NCBI GenBank assembly: GCA_003427395.1
Contig: BFEA01000301.1
Span: forward strand, 1,048,142-1,072,361
Length of the DNA stretch: 24,220 bases
Direction of reading: 5' to 3'
Source of the DNA: Chara braunii
Taxonomy: Eukaryota; Streptophyta; Charophyceae; Charales; Characeae
The notes beneath the pieces are model-generated. The model had not been told where the DNA came from. It did no database searches and worked only from the letters and a program-made list of their open reading frames with translations. How positions within the stretch are numbered: the stretch's first letter is position 1; every line of letters starts with the position of its first letter. Position numbers and translations under genes: made by a program. Positions 9,745 to 18,890 of this stretch are shown here, in pieces.

Positions 9745-11380
9745 CGGACTGCATCCTCGGCTTATGTAGGCTGAAACCAGCAGTCCGGCCAGCCCATGAG
9801 CCTCTCCAAGTGCCTTGGGGTGAGCCGAGGTACCCCCAAGGCCAAATTCTCATACTAGGCCCTTCTGGACGTATCTGGGGCTCATTTTGGCCAAGTACAT
9901 GCAGTCCGAGTGGTTGGTACCAACTCGGACTGCCTCTTGGCCTACTCCGGCCTCTTTTTCATTGCTCAAACGCTGTTCCCTGGGGTCCTAATGCCCAAGG
10001 GGCAGCAATACTTGAGAGAAAAAGGCCTTGTGGGTTTTTTTCTCGATTTTTTCAAGTTTCGGTCTCCCTTGGGTAAGCCGGAGCATTTTTCCATGTGGCG
10101 ACACATTTTCAGCCTTGGATCTGGCTGAGATCCAAGGCCAACAATAATCCGAGCTACCCCCTAGTAGCCCTTGCTTCAATTTTGAGCCCCTAAGTCTACT
10201 TTTTCATTTTTTGGTGCATCTGGCTCTCTTTTTGGGCCAAATGCACAATTTTGGTATTTTTTCTCTTTTGTTTCTTTCCATTTTGGGCTGCCACCTCATT
10301 TCGGAGCTAGCCGTTTTGAGCTGGCCCACAAAAAATGGCTAGTTCCTCTCCCCCATGAGATCTGATCTCAGATCCATGGTCAAAAAGTAATCCGGCCACT
10401 TCATTTTTGCTTTTTCTCTCATTTTCTGTTTTTTAATTTAGGTTTTATTGAGATATGGCCTCCCTCATTCTAGGAGGGATGAGGTCACTATTGGGACCTG
10501 CCAGTCCCTACTGTGGAGGTCCGAATAGGCCGGCACACTCTCCTCCACTCTTTTCTCCCTTTTTGTCTCATTCTCCCTCCTTATTCTCTCATTTTTCTTT
10601 CTTTTTCTTTTTTTTCTGTTGTGACAAGTTTCAAACTGTCGTGCACCCTTTTTCTAGGCCCTAGGGCCTAATTCAAGGTCAGGTTCATGGCTGTTACTTG
10701 GCCGTTACATCTCGGATTCCAATAATGGCACCCCCATGCTCCTAGCTTGCTCCATTTTGTTCCCGTTTGCCCAGTTTTTAGCCCCTTTTGCTCCGATTTT
10801 CTAGCCTTTTCCTCATGTTGAGCCTCTCAAGGCTCTATTTCCTTATGCCTAGCTAGTCCGAGATATCCCGGACTGTTGGGCAATGTTCCCAACATCCTTA
10901 TTTCACTTTTCTTTCTCTCATGGCTCTCCCACTTGCTCCCACTAGTGCTTGCACTGCACTAGTGGTGCTAATATTTTCCACCGTCTAGATCCTCGATCTC
11001 GACGGTGTTGTTTGCTTGCACAATTATTCCTTGTGTTTGCTCATGGTTCCCTTGGGACATCCCAAGTCCCCGCCATTTTTCTACATGCTAGCTCCATTTT
11101 CTTGTCCCGCCGGCGGTTCCGCCGGCGCGTATCCCGTTTTCCGATTTTTATTATTTGAACCGATTTGGTCCCCGACAACATTCCAGATGGTGTCCCATTT
11201 TTATTTTTTTGGGGCCCATTGCCCTTGGTGGTCCCATCATTTCTACATGTGTGCCAATTTTTCTAGGCCGTGAGATCTCATCTCACCGTTGCCGTTTACC
11301 GTCTTTACTTGCACCTTGCCGAAATTGCTCCTTTTTAGCCTTCCGGGCTTGCCGTAGCCCATTTCCCCTGGCCTTCGCAT
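9745..11380. repeat. Hairpin-dense non-coding region, part 1
   Basis: At least ten inverted repeats with arms of 6-11 bp. CGGACTGC/GCAGTCCG (9745-9787), GCCTTGGGG/CCCCAAGGC (9812-9842), GCAGTCCGAGT/ACTCGGACTGC (9901-9933), GCCTTGGATC/GATCCAAGGC (10112-10138), CCATG..ATCT/AGAT..CATGG (10353-10379), TAGGCCC/GGGCCTA (10655-10670), AGTCCG/CGGACT (10855-10874), TGTTGGG/CCCAACA (10874-10894), CCACTAGTG/CACTAGTGG (10939-10965), CACCGTC..AGATC/GATCT..GACGGTG (10979-11007), CTTGGG/CCCAAG (11051-11066), CGCCGGCGG/CCGCCGGCG (11108-11127) and GTGAGAT/ATCTCAC (11270-11286). No coding sequence recognised. Confidence 0.78.
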
Positions 11381-11383
11381 CCC

Positions 11384-11740
11384 CATGCAGTCCGTAATTT
11401 CTCGGACTGCAGTCATGGCTGTTTTCTACACCCACAGCCCCACAACTTGCCCCATGTTAAAAGAAAATGAAGCGTTAAATTTTCTAGTGCATCCGGGCTC
11501 AATATTGACTCCGGATGCACCTAGAATATGTGTTTTCTCTCCCCCATGCAGTCCATTGCAACTCGGACTGCAATGGGGGTCAATTCCTTAGGCCCCAATG
11601 CCCCACAACTAGCCCTTACTCAAAAGAAAAAGAAACGGTTAATTCCCAAGTGCATCCGGGCTTGATTTTGGCTCCGGATACACCTAAAACATGTGTTTCT
11701 CCTCATGCATGTATTCCGTTTTATTCCGGTTGCAAGAGGC
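11384..11740. repeat. 160-bp tandem repeat carrying two hairpins per unit
   Basis: Units start at 11384 and 11545, and a partial third at about 11704. Each full unit has a CATGCAGTCC hairpin (GCAGTCCG/CGGACTGC at 11387-11410; at 11541-11579 the arms extend outward to CCCCCAT/ATGGGGG), the word CCCCACAACT, an AAAAGAAAA block, and a second hairpin GTGCATCCGG/CCGGATGCAC (11487-11520; one change at 11650-11682). Loops differ freely while arms stay paired. Confidence 0.85.
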
Positions 11741-11741
11741 C

Positions 11742-11784
11742 TTGATTTTCGTTGATTTTCTCTGCAAAAATCAAAGAAAATCAA
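11742..11784. other. Inverted repeat beside the assembly gap
   Basis: The arm TTGATTTTC-g-TTGATTTT pairs with AAAATCAA-a-GAAAATCAA: 17 pairs with one mismatch around a short loop. It ends about 14 bp before the run of Ns. A long hairpin here may have contributed to the gap. Confidence 0.85.
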
Positions 11785-11798
11785 AGTCCTTTGTAACC

Positions 11799-12583
11799 NN
11801 NNNNNNNNNNNNNNNNNNNNNNNNNNNNNNNNNNNNNNNNNNNNNNNNNNNNNNNNNNNNNNNNNNNNNNNNNNNNNNNNNNNNNNNNNNNNNNNNNNNN
11901 NNNNNNNNNNNNNNNNNNNNNNNNNNNNNNNNNNNNNNNNNNNNNNNNNNNNNNNNNNNNNNNNNNNNNNNNNNNNNNNNNNNNNNNNNNNNNNNNNNNN
12001 NNNNNNNNNNNNNNNNNNNNNNNNNNNNNNNNNNNNNNNNNNNNNNNNNNNNNNNNNNNNNNNNNNNNNNNNNNNNNNNNNNNNNNNNNNNNNNNNNNNN
12101 NNNNNNNNNNNNNNNNNNNNNNNNNNNNNNNNNNNNNNNNNNNNNNNNNNNNNNNNNNNNNNNNNNNNNNNNNNNNNNNNNNNNNNNNNNNNNNNNNNNN
12201 NNNNNNNNNNNNNNNNNNNNNNNNNNNNNNNNNNNNNNNNNNNNNNNNNNNNNNNNNNNNNNNNNNNNNNNNNNNNNNNNNNNNNNNNNNNNNNNNNNNN
12301 NNNNNNNNNNNNNNNNNNNNNNNNNNNNNNNNNNNNNNNNNNNNNNNNNNNNNNNNNNNNNNNNNNNNNNNNNNNNNNNNNNNNNNNNNNNNNNNNNNNN
12401 NNNNNNNNNNNNNNNNNNNNNNNNNNNNNNNNNNNNNNNNNNNNNNNNNNNNNNNNNNNNNNNNNNNNNNNNNNNNNNNNNNNNNNNNNNNNNNNNNNNN
12501 NNNNNNNNNNNNNNNNNNNNNNNNNNNNNNNNNNNNNNNNNNNNNNNNNNNNNNNNNNNNNNNNNNNNNNNNNNNNNNNNNNN
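11799..12583. other. Assembly gap of 785 Ns
   Basis: Undetermined sequence. Long open frames that cross it are artefacts. True length and content are unknown. Confidence 0.99.
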
Positions 12584-12595
12584 TAATATTCTTGG

Positions 12596-12619
12596 CCGTC
12601 AAGATGTCGATCTTGACGG
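12596..12619. repeat. Hairpin related to the one at 10979
   Basis: Arms CCGTCAAGAT and ATCTTGACGG pair perfectly over 10 bp around GTCG. The hairpin at 10979-11007 has the same CCGTC-x-AGAT / ATCT-x-GACGG plan with a different middle pair, so the two are diverged copies on either side of the gap. Confidence 0.8.
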
Positions 12620-12698
12620 TGCACCTTGCATTTATTATTTTCTCCTCATGCTGTGCCGCCGTTTCTTCTTGGGACTCTCACATGTCCCCGCCACTTGT

Positions 12699-12802
12699 CC
12701 CGTCGGTGGTCCCCGACACTTAGTCCCATCGGTGGTCCCCGACACTTTGTCCCACCGGTGGTCCCCGACACTTAGTCCCGCCGGCAGTCCCCGACACATT
12801 TC
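12699..12802. repeat. 26-bp tandem repeat, four units
   Basis: CCCGTCGGTGGTCCCCGACA-type units start at 12699, 12725, 12751 and 12777, exactly 26 bp apart. Variable positions fall in the first arm (GTCGG, ATCGG, ACCGG, GCCGG) opposite a constant CCGAC. Confidence 0.92.
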
Positions 12803-13616
12803 GCCCCGGACGCCATTATTTTTACTTAGTCCTACGTGGCCCCGGGTGCCTTTCCCCGAGGTGTCTCATGCCCCTTGGGCGTCTTGTCGCCCAATAGCGA
12901 CCCCTCTCCTTAGTCTTTCCTCGCGCCTTGTGCGTGCCGATCTCTTTGGTCGTGGGCCTCCGCTCTGAGGCTCCCCGTAGGTGGCCCCCACGTTGGCCCC
13001 TCATTTCCTGGCTTCCCACGACTTCTGGCCGCCCATCCCTCGACTTCCTCATTCCCTTATTGCTGTTGCGCTGCAATTGCTAGTTCAAAGGGCCCTTTGG
13101 CCTTAGTCTTATTGCGTTCCGATGGCCCTCCCGGCCTCCTGCAATGTTCTATGTGCCCCTGTTCTTGCGCTCGCTCGCCTGCCGCCACTTAGTTCTTTCC
13201 CCTTGTGGTTCTCGCCCCAGGACATTATTCCCTCCTGCGGCCTAATCCTTTATCTCGTCTCACTTCGGATTTCTCTGTTGTGCACAGTTCGTCCATATTC
13301 AGTCTCTCGAGTGATGGGAAGTTATTCGGGACTCACCAGTCCCGACAACGGTCATGTCAACGATTGTGTCGATATTTGGTTTTCGACGACGAAAAAATGC
13401 AGTACTCGAACGGATGAACGTTCCGTTGATAGTGATGATGGGCACCTTACTCGCCCGCCATGGATGTGTTGCGTGGGGGAAAAAAAGCGCGTCGTTCATT
13501 CGAAGCTGCAACGTCTTTCATGATTTGCATGGGGTCTGTGATCGAAATTGTCGGCCCGGTTGGTAGGACTCTTGCCTGTCAAGAAAGGGCTTCCCCTCGC
13601 CAAATCCGATGCACCA
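12803..13616. other. GC-rich intergenic stretch upstream of the trihelix gene
   Basis: No recognised gene. Several overlapping 70-130-codon frames exist on both strands, but none shows a domain and none is preferred by composition. It is probably upstream or intergenic DNA. Confidence 0.45.
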
Positions 13617-13635
13617 CCTCTCTCTCTCTCTCTCT
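13617..13635. repeat. (CT)n microsatellite upstream of the gene
   Basis: About nine CT dinucleotides directly upstream of a TATA-like box. CT-rich stretches near transcription starts are common in plants, so a promoter role is possible but not shown. Confidence 0.85.
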
Positions 13636-13641
13636 GTGGCA

Positions 13642-13647
13642 TATAAA
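13642..13647 (+). promoter_or_regulatory. Possible TATA box for the trihelix gene
   Basis: TATAAA follows the CT run and lies about 255 bp before the first ATG of the putative first exon. A start near 13670-13680 would give a 5' leader of about 225 bp that includes the second CT run. This is inference from motif and position only. Confidence 0.35.
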
Positions 13648-13783
13648 CATGTTCGCCGTCTCTACATATCGCGGATTGAATTCACCCGTCATGTGACACA
13701 CAATTGCGGTTCTCACATTCTTTGATTAGGGTCGGTGCGAACAACTTCCCCTTTTTTGCTTGCGGGGAATGTTTGAAATAATT

Positions 13784-13831
13784 ATCTCTCTCTCTCTCTT
13801 TCTCTCTCTCTCTCCCTCTCTCTCTCTCTCT
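13784..13831. repeat. (CT)n microsatellite in the putative 5' leader
   Basis: A nearly pure CT tract of about 48 bp with two interruptions, ending about 70 bp before the ATG at 13900. Confidence 0.92.
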
Positions 13832-13899
13832 AGGCGAACATAACCGAAGATCATCCATAGTTATTCTGTTTTTTTTCTTTTTCTTTTCAACGTCTAGCC

Positions 13900-14376
13900 A
13901 TGAACAGGGACGGGGTGACAACGGGATTGGAGAGCACCGATGGCAGTCAATGGTCATGGCTGAAGCACTCAGACCTGTACGTGCAACCATCCTTGGTTTT
14001 GCATGCAAATGCGGAGGAGGAATGCATGGAAGCAGTAAGGCGAGCATTGTTCCTTCGTGGAACGAGTGCTAGTGGGGGTGGCACGAACAATGTGACGGGA
14101 GTGCCTGCAGCACGTGGTGCTCACACTTATCAGCATCAGCTGTCTGCCATGATTGGGAACCCCTCCATCAGGCACCCCTTAGATTCTGCACGTGCATCTA
14201 AAGCAGAGGAGATGTTGTTTCCCACGCCATGCACCGAAGATGCTCGACCTCGCCATTCCCAGGTTGTGCTGCCCGTGCGCCTCGCAGTGACGGAAGTGCG
14301 TGCTGCACACAGTCGTTCACACATGGGATCCAACCACCAACGTCCATTATCCCCCATTCACAATGTTGGTTCCTAG
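13900..14376 (+). CDS. Putative N-terminal exon of the trihelix gene
   Basis: A 158-codon open frame starting MNRDGVTTGLESTDG with ATG in a reasonable context (AGCCATGA). It is the longest frame near a plausible promoter and points the same way as the trihelix frame 370 bp downstream. The product is Ser/Gly/Ala-rich, without transmembrane segments or recognised domains. Disordered N-terminal leaders are usual before trihelix domains. It ends at TAG 14374-14376, just before an AT-rich stretch with stops that looks like an intron. An exact donor cannot be chosen, so the end is the stop codon, not a mapped splice site. It could instead be an unrelated short ORF. Confidence 0.4.
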   Translation: MNRDGVTTGLESTDGSQWSWLKHSDLYVQPSLVLHANAEEECMEAVRRALFLRGTSASGGGTNNVTGVPAARGAHTYQHQLSAMIGNPSIRHPLDSARASKAEEMLFPTPCTEDARPRHSQVVLPVRLAVTEVRAAHSRSHMGSNHQRPLSPIHNVGS

Positions 14377-14749
14377 CCTGGAGTGTAGGAACAATTCTTC
14401 GATCCCTGCTGGATCCACTATTGTTTCATCTCTTGTTCTTTCCTGTCCAACAAAATCGAAAAAGAGGTTAACAGAGTCCTAAATTTTCAGGATTTTTTCA
14501 GGGTCATTATAACAAACGTCCTATGCCTTTTATGCCAGACTTATCACCAGTCCATAGAGTGGACACCAAATAAACCAACAAAAAAAAAATGATCAAAGGG
14601 GCCTTAAACCTCAGAGCAAAAGTGTGTTTTCATGCACAATTCACTCTTTTGAGTTTTTGGGATTTTAAGGGTTGGCCAAAACAGTGAACTCCAAAACCCC
14701 AACAAACACCAAACTTGGCACACACATACCTTGACCAAAAATAAAACAG
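14377..14749 (+). other. Intron-like interval between the two coding parts
   Basis: Rich in A and T, with stops in the frame of the flanking exons. It contains several pyrimidine-rich AG sites (TTTTCAG near 14490, TTTTTTCAG near 14500) and a last AG at 14748-14749 (AAAACAG), after which the trihelix frame is open. The frame is open from 14653 on, so the acceptor probably lies between there and 14749. Confidence 0.4.
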
Positions 14750-16074
14750 GGCAGTCTGACGGGCCCGGTGTTGCCACATGTCACTCAGCAATAACTGAGA
14801 CCGTCATGCAAGCAACCATGTGCCAATTGCCTATGAATTACTCGTCCCTCGTCTTGGAAACTTCCTTCCTTCTGCAATCGTCCCTGCCTCCTGAGACATC
14901 TCGCCGGCTTGTTCGTGTCACTACCTCTAACGTGGAGTGCACCGATGCTGGCTGCCGAGTCATCCCTGCTCCGGTTGCCAATGACACTGTGCAGGCTGGA
15001 CCCCTTCACTGTACCCCGTTATCTGCCAATGTTGTTGGTAACAACACCAAAGAAACTGTGGTGACCGAAGATGGTGGCGACGACAAGGTTTTCAGTGGCC
15101 GTTGGGGGGAGGATGAGACTGTTCTCCTTCTTCGAATTCGTTCTCTGCAGTTGGTGAGCAACGACAATGACTCAGAGCGGCATTGGAGAGGAAAATCCAA
15201 TGTGAAGGTGTGGGACACCATTTCCGCAGCAATGGCCAAGGAGATTTGCAATCGGTCAGCAAAAAAAGTGCAGATGCATGTGGAACAACGTTAGGCGCCG
15301 GTATAACAAAATTAACGACCACGACAAGAGGAGTGGTGTAAAGAAGTATTTCTTAATGAATGCAAAAGAGAGGGCGAAGACGAAGCTGGAGTTCGACTTC
15401 CAAAAAGCTGGTACAATATCCTACAGTTGTTCAACGTAAAAAATAAGGCCATCAACCCTGATCATGCGACAGTTCCGGGGGCCGAAGAGGAAGTTCATGG
15501 TTTAGGAGATGGCCAAATGCCACAAGCGTCTACCAGACATTCAGATCGAGGACAACAACGTCCAGTTGCAGCAGGTGGCGAAGGAGTGCCTTGCGGTGTG
15601 CTAGACGGAGACGAGAGTAATATAGGTGAGGGTGGTGCTGCGAACCATCCATCGTCCGACAACACTGCCTCGACAACTCCCGCCGTCACTGTGACAAGCT
15701 CCACTCCAACCAGCAAACGATGGAAGCCTAGTAATGCACGTGAGCAGAGCTTGCATGATGTCACTGCTGCAATGGACAGACACACCGACACTGTTCGCGG
15801 ATCCGCCGCAGAGCAGAGCAACTCCAACAAGCTTTGTGCGAAGCTCCAATGCAACACTCTCACCGGCATATGCGATCGCCAACTGGACACCCAGCAACGG
15901 GTTGCAAATCTCACATGCACAGTTATGGGTGAGGATATAACGTCTCGTGAGAAGACGACCGACAATTTAGCTGATAATTATGCGTTGCTGGCCAATGCTC
16001 TTTGCGAAATGTGTGGGGGACGTTCACATCGACGACGCAAGGAGTCGATCTCATCAAGTGAGAGCGATATGTAG
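14750..16074 (+). CDS. Trihelix (Myb/SANT-like) DNA-binding protein, frame-disrupted
   Basis: Trihelix domains bind GT-type DNA elements in plant nuclei; some are also carried by Harbinger-type transposons. The first Met in frame is at 14806. From it, a Ser/Thr-rich leader is followed by the domain: GRWGEDETVLLL with the first Trp at 15103 (residue about 100), VKVWDTISAAMAKE with the second at 15211, and MWNNVRRRYNKI with the third at 15281. A fourth-helix motif, KKYFLMNAKERA, follows. The third Trp and fourth helix lie in frame +2, while the flanks are in frame +1. The shift in fits one extra A in an A7 run (15261-15267); the shift back fits one missing A in an A5 run near 15402. After that, WYNILQLFNVKNKAINPDHA and a long tail run to TAG 16072-16074. 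The tail has a polar helical region (REQSLHDVTAAMDRHTDTV) and a basic patch (RSHRRRKE), a possible nuclear signal. It may be a recent pseudogene or a functional gene with two sequence errors. The Harbinger association is an alternative; no transposase is visible nearby. Confidence 0.75.
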
Positions 16075-16092
16075 ATCGACACGTAGCTCTAG

Positions 16093-16093
<1 letters not shown>

Positions 16094-16137
<44 letters not shown>

Positions 16138-16138
16138 G
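16094..16138. repeat. (GA)n microsatellite after the trihelix stop
   Basis: A nearly pure GA run of about 45 bp starting 20 bp after the stop codon, probably in the 3' untranslated region. With the CT runs upstream, the gene is bracketed by complementary microsatellites. Confidence 0.93.
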
Positions 16139-17010
16139 TCGTGCAAACGTGGCGAGGGAAATTGATTTAGCATTCCGGTAGCTTCTCGTTTTTGCAAAGT
16201 TTGATGATCTCATTGACATGACAGTTGCTGATACATCAGGAAGTGCAGTGGTGTATTGCAATATTATGTTTTGGAAGACCAGCGGATTTGGTATCGACCA
16301 GAGGTAAAAAATTTGTACTCTCTTGATTTTGGAGGACGTTCTTGAGTTCGATGGTGTTGTCTTCCCAGTCATGACGTTCTAATGTGCGAATAATTTTGGA
16401 TCGACTGTTGTCTTGTATCATTGTGTGCCTTCATACACTGTCGGACGATAATCGCTTGCCACACTCGCCAAAACTTTCTTTCATGTTTTGTGTGTTGATG
16501 CATTGATGGCCGAAGGATGGCAAAATTAACCCCGTACGTGACAAAACCACGCAGATGGCAAAATGAAACGGAAACATTAAGTCTTCCAAAATCTTAGTAT
16601 ATGATGTACCTGGCAGCATTTCTTGATAATATTTTTTGGTTGAACGATCGTGTTTCGAAAAATAATCCGGACGTCTCTCTCTCTCTCTCATGAGTCGCCT
16701 ATTCGATGCAATGCATGTTTCTTATACTATGAAAGACTTACGTGTATTGAAGTATTGTCTTTGCCAAAGTCCCACTTGCACAAAAGTTCGCAAACATCAA
16801 TGATGCAATAAGTGATTGTTGTGTGGGTAGTTCTATCTATTGTTTAAACGGGGAATTGTACATTGCAGTGTTGAACACATCGGCTCCCGCTTTTTTACAA
16901 GGTGAGGGATCCCTCACGGTCATGTCATGAAGGAGTAAACAAAATAAAATGAGAGACAACTTGGGGCCAATGCAAAATAACCCCGCAAACCGCCTAGGCG
17001 AGTGTGGTCG
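16139..17010. other. Downstream non-coding region
   Basis: Probable 3' untranslated and intergenic DNA. No protein recognised; the minus-strand frames here show no domain. A short (TC)n run lies at 16674-16689. Confidence 0.5.
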
Positions 17011-17340
17011 CGTTGTCCCGTCGCTGCTCTAGTAGGGTGCGCCAACTGTACTTCCCGTGGTCCCCTACGACGGGATAGGTTCCCGTTGGGAATAACTTTC
17101 TTCCTTAAGAGGCTGTCACCGCCCTTAGGGGCGTATCCCTACAGAGCTACAGACCCACGTGTGGAATCTTTTAGATGCAATTGCAGAGGTATGTCAGTCG
17201 ATGGTGTTTGCTCGTTCACTGTAGTTTAGATACACTTGGTTAACGCTAAGCGGCCCCAAGTGTCGTCCGTCCCTTAGGGCGCTGATCTCCTAAGTACGAA
17301 GCGGACGTCGATCGACTAGGACGGTCTCAACCAAGCGTGA
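17011..17340. mobile_element. Old X-family fragment (X3)
   Basis: From about 17029 the text follows X1 from about 1428 with many changes. Shared words include CCCCTACGAC then GATAGG, GGCTGTCACC, GCGTATCCCTAC then GAGCTAC, GCAATTGCAGAGGT, a TTGCTCGTTCACTGTAG block, and TCGACTAGGACG near the end. It lacks the first 100 bp and everything beyond about 1745 of X1, so it is a truncated, older copy. Confidence 0.75.
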
Positions 17341-17728
17341 AACTCAAACATTAATCTTAGTCTCTTTGACACACAGTCAAAAGAAAGTTAATAGCATCTA
17401 TAGATAATTACATCAAAAGAAATCGATCGTAGTCGATAAAAATACGTATCTAATATGAAATGATAACTTGAAAGAATTTAAATCATCATATGGTACATCC
17501 AATAACATAATATCAAAATAAAACTCGATCACCTCGGGTTGAACTCCATAAAAAAAATCATACAGGCGCCAACTAGGAGTTGACTTCCGATAATGACCTC
17601 GATGCTGCCGACGAGGTAGTCGGACAACCTCAGTTTTGACTTGATGGGACGCGCCGCTAAAGTTGTTCATTCCACCCTACCGCCGACCTAAGATTAGGCA
17701 CGCACACACCCGTCCCCATACATTTTTT
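17341..17728. other. AT-rich intergenic stretch
   Basis: No gene recognised. A short inverted repeat CAACT/AGTTG lies at about 17570, next to the GGCGCCAACT word that also occurs in X-family copies. Confidence 0.45.
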
Positions 17729-17842
17729 AACTTATTGAATGACAGACTGCTTTGTGGATGACTCTTGATCATGTGCATTATTTGAACTTATTGAATGACA
17801 GACTGCTTTGTGGATGACTCTTGATCATGTGCATTATTTGAA
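17729..17842. repeat. Perfect 56-bp tandem duplication
   Basis: AACTTATTGAATGACAGACT starts at 17729 and again at 17785. The 56-bp unit, ending GTGCATTATTTG, is identical in both copies as far as I can read. Identity implies a recent slippage or an assembly duplicate. Confidence 0.95.
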
Positions 17843-18385
17843 GTTTCACATGTCTCTCCATCTAGAAAGTGATCTGGGATACTCCTCCTCCTCGTCCGAA
17901 CATAAAGTTCGGATATCAGAAGTTGGGTCGTCTCCACCGAATCGGCAGAGTACCCCCTGTAGAACGGTCCACTCTGGGTCGCTAACAGGGCCGACTCCTG
18001 AAGCAACGAACCCCCGCCCAGATGCTGCCTAGAGAAAGAGAATATATTTAATGTGAGTAACTTTCAATTATTCTCATTTATCCTAAGTTCAGGGTAACTT
18101 GAACGAAAAGAGTCAGAGGTGATAGAGAATGAGAGTCATTTGGATAGGTATAGGTAGATGAGGTCATTCGGGATAGAAAGGGTCAATCCTAAAAAAAAAC
18201 TAAGTCCATTTGACCTTATCTGTTTTATTTAAATCAAATTCATTTTACGGTGTACACAGAATTAACCTTTTTCAAAACAACGAATTATTTTTGACATAAA
18301 GGGAGGTGAGAAGTAAAAAAAAAGACAATCCTTTTCCCTTTTCTCAAATAGGCATAATCAATATCATTCTCAAGCATCTCCCTAC
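17843..18385. other. Intergenic stretch left of the direct repeats
   Basis: No recognised gene. The 70-codon frames on both strands near 17800-18030 mirror each other and carry no domain. Confidence 0.45.
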
Positions 18386-18790
18386 CTACCTGCACAGAGC
18401 GCAAAAAACACAAGTTCAAAGAAACCAGTACAATCTCATACTTAAGTTTGACCTTTCCATTTACATGCATGACTCACACAACGTTCCTCTACCTTTGCTT
18501 TCGAACATTCAAAATAAACAGGGTCAAACAAAGTGTGGGTTCACACAAGTGTGAAGGGAAATCTCAGTCAATCAACTGACCTTGAATGAAATTTGATTCG
18601 ACTCACTCAAGAAAGCCGAGTAATATTCCAATCAAAAGAAAATGACCACCGTTGAATATGAAATATGCAGTTCACAACTCCACAAGTTGTGGCCTTTCTC
18701 CTGAACGACTGTCCACGTCATCCCCCAAGTACTCAAAAAAACTGAGGTTGGGCCACAAAAGAACTCAAGCGGGACAACCGTCTAGGAGGG
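18386..18790. repeat. Direct repeat DR1 (about 405 bp)
   Basis: Starts at CTACCTGCACAGAG. It matches 19109-19506 at roughly 85-90% by eye. Shared words include CAGTACAATCTCATACT, ACATGCATGACTCACAC, CTTTCGAACATTCAAAA, CAGGGTCAAACAAAGTGTGG, AGTAATATTCCAATCAAAAG, GTTGAATATGAAATATGC and CTCACTCAAGAAAG. No coding sense is apparent. Confidence 0.92.
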
Positions 18791-18890
18791 CGTTCCCACA
18801 AATGAGTTTTCACGCGGTCCCAATGCCCCAAACTGACCCCTGCTTAGGCCGATCCCAATGTTCCCATGACACCACAACCTCCAAGAGTAT

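Noticed and set aside
11620-12968. Long open frames (273-425 codons) across the centre
   Set aside because: They exist only because the 785 Ns contain no stops; the real flanks are short.
13122-13523. 133-codon frame upstream of the trihelix gene
   Set aside because: Overlaps three other open frames on both strands; no domain or compositional support.
13682-14047. Minus-strand frame with Arg-Glu repeats
   Set aside because: Created by reading the CT microsatellite backwards.
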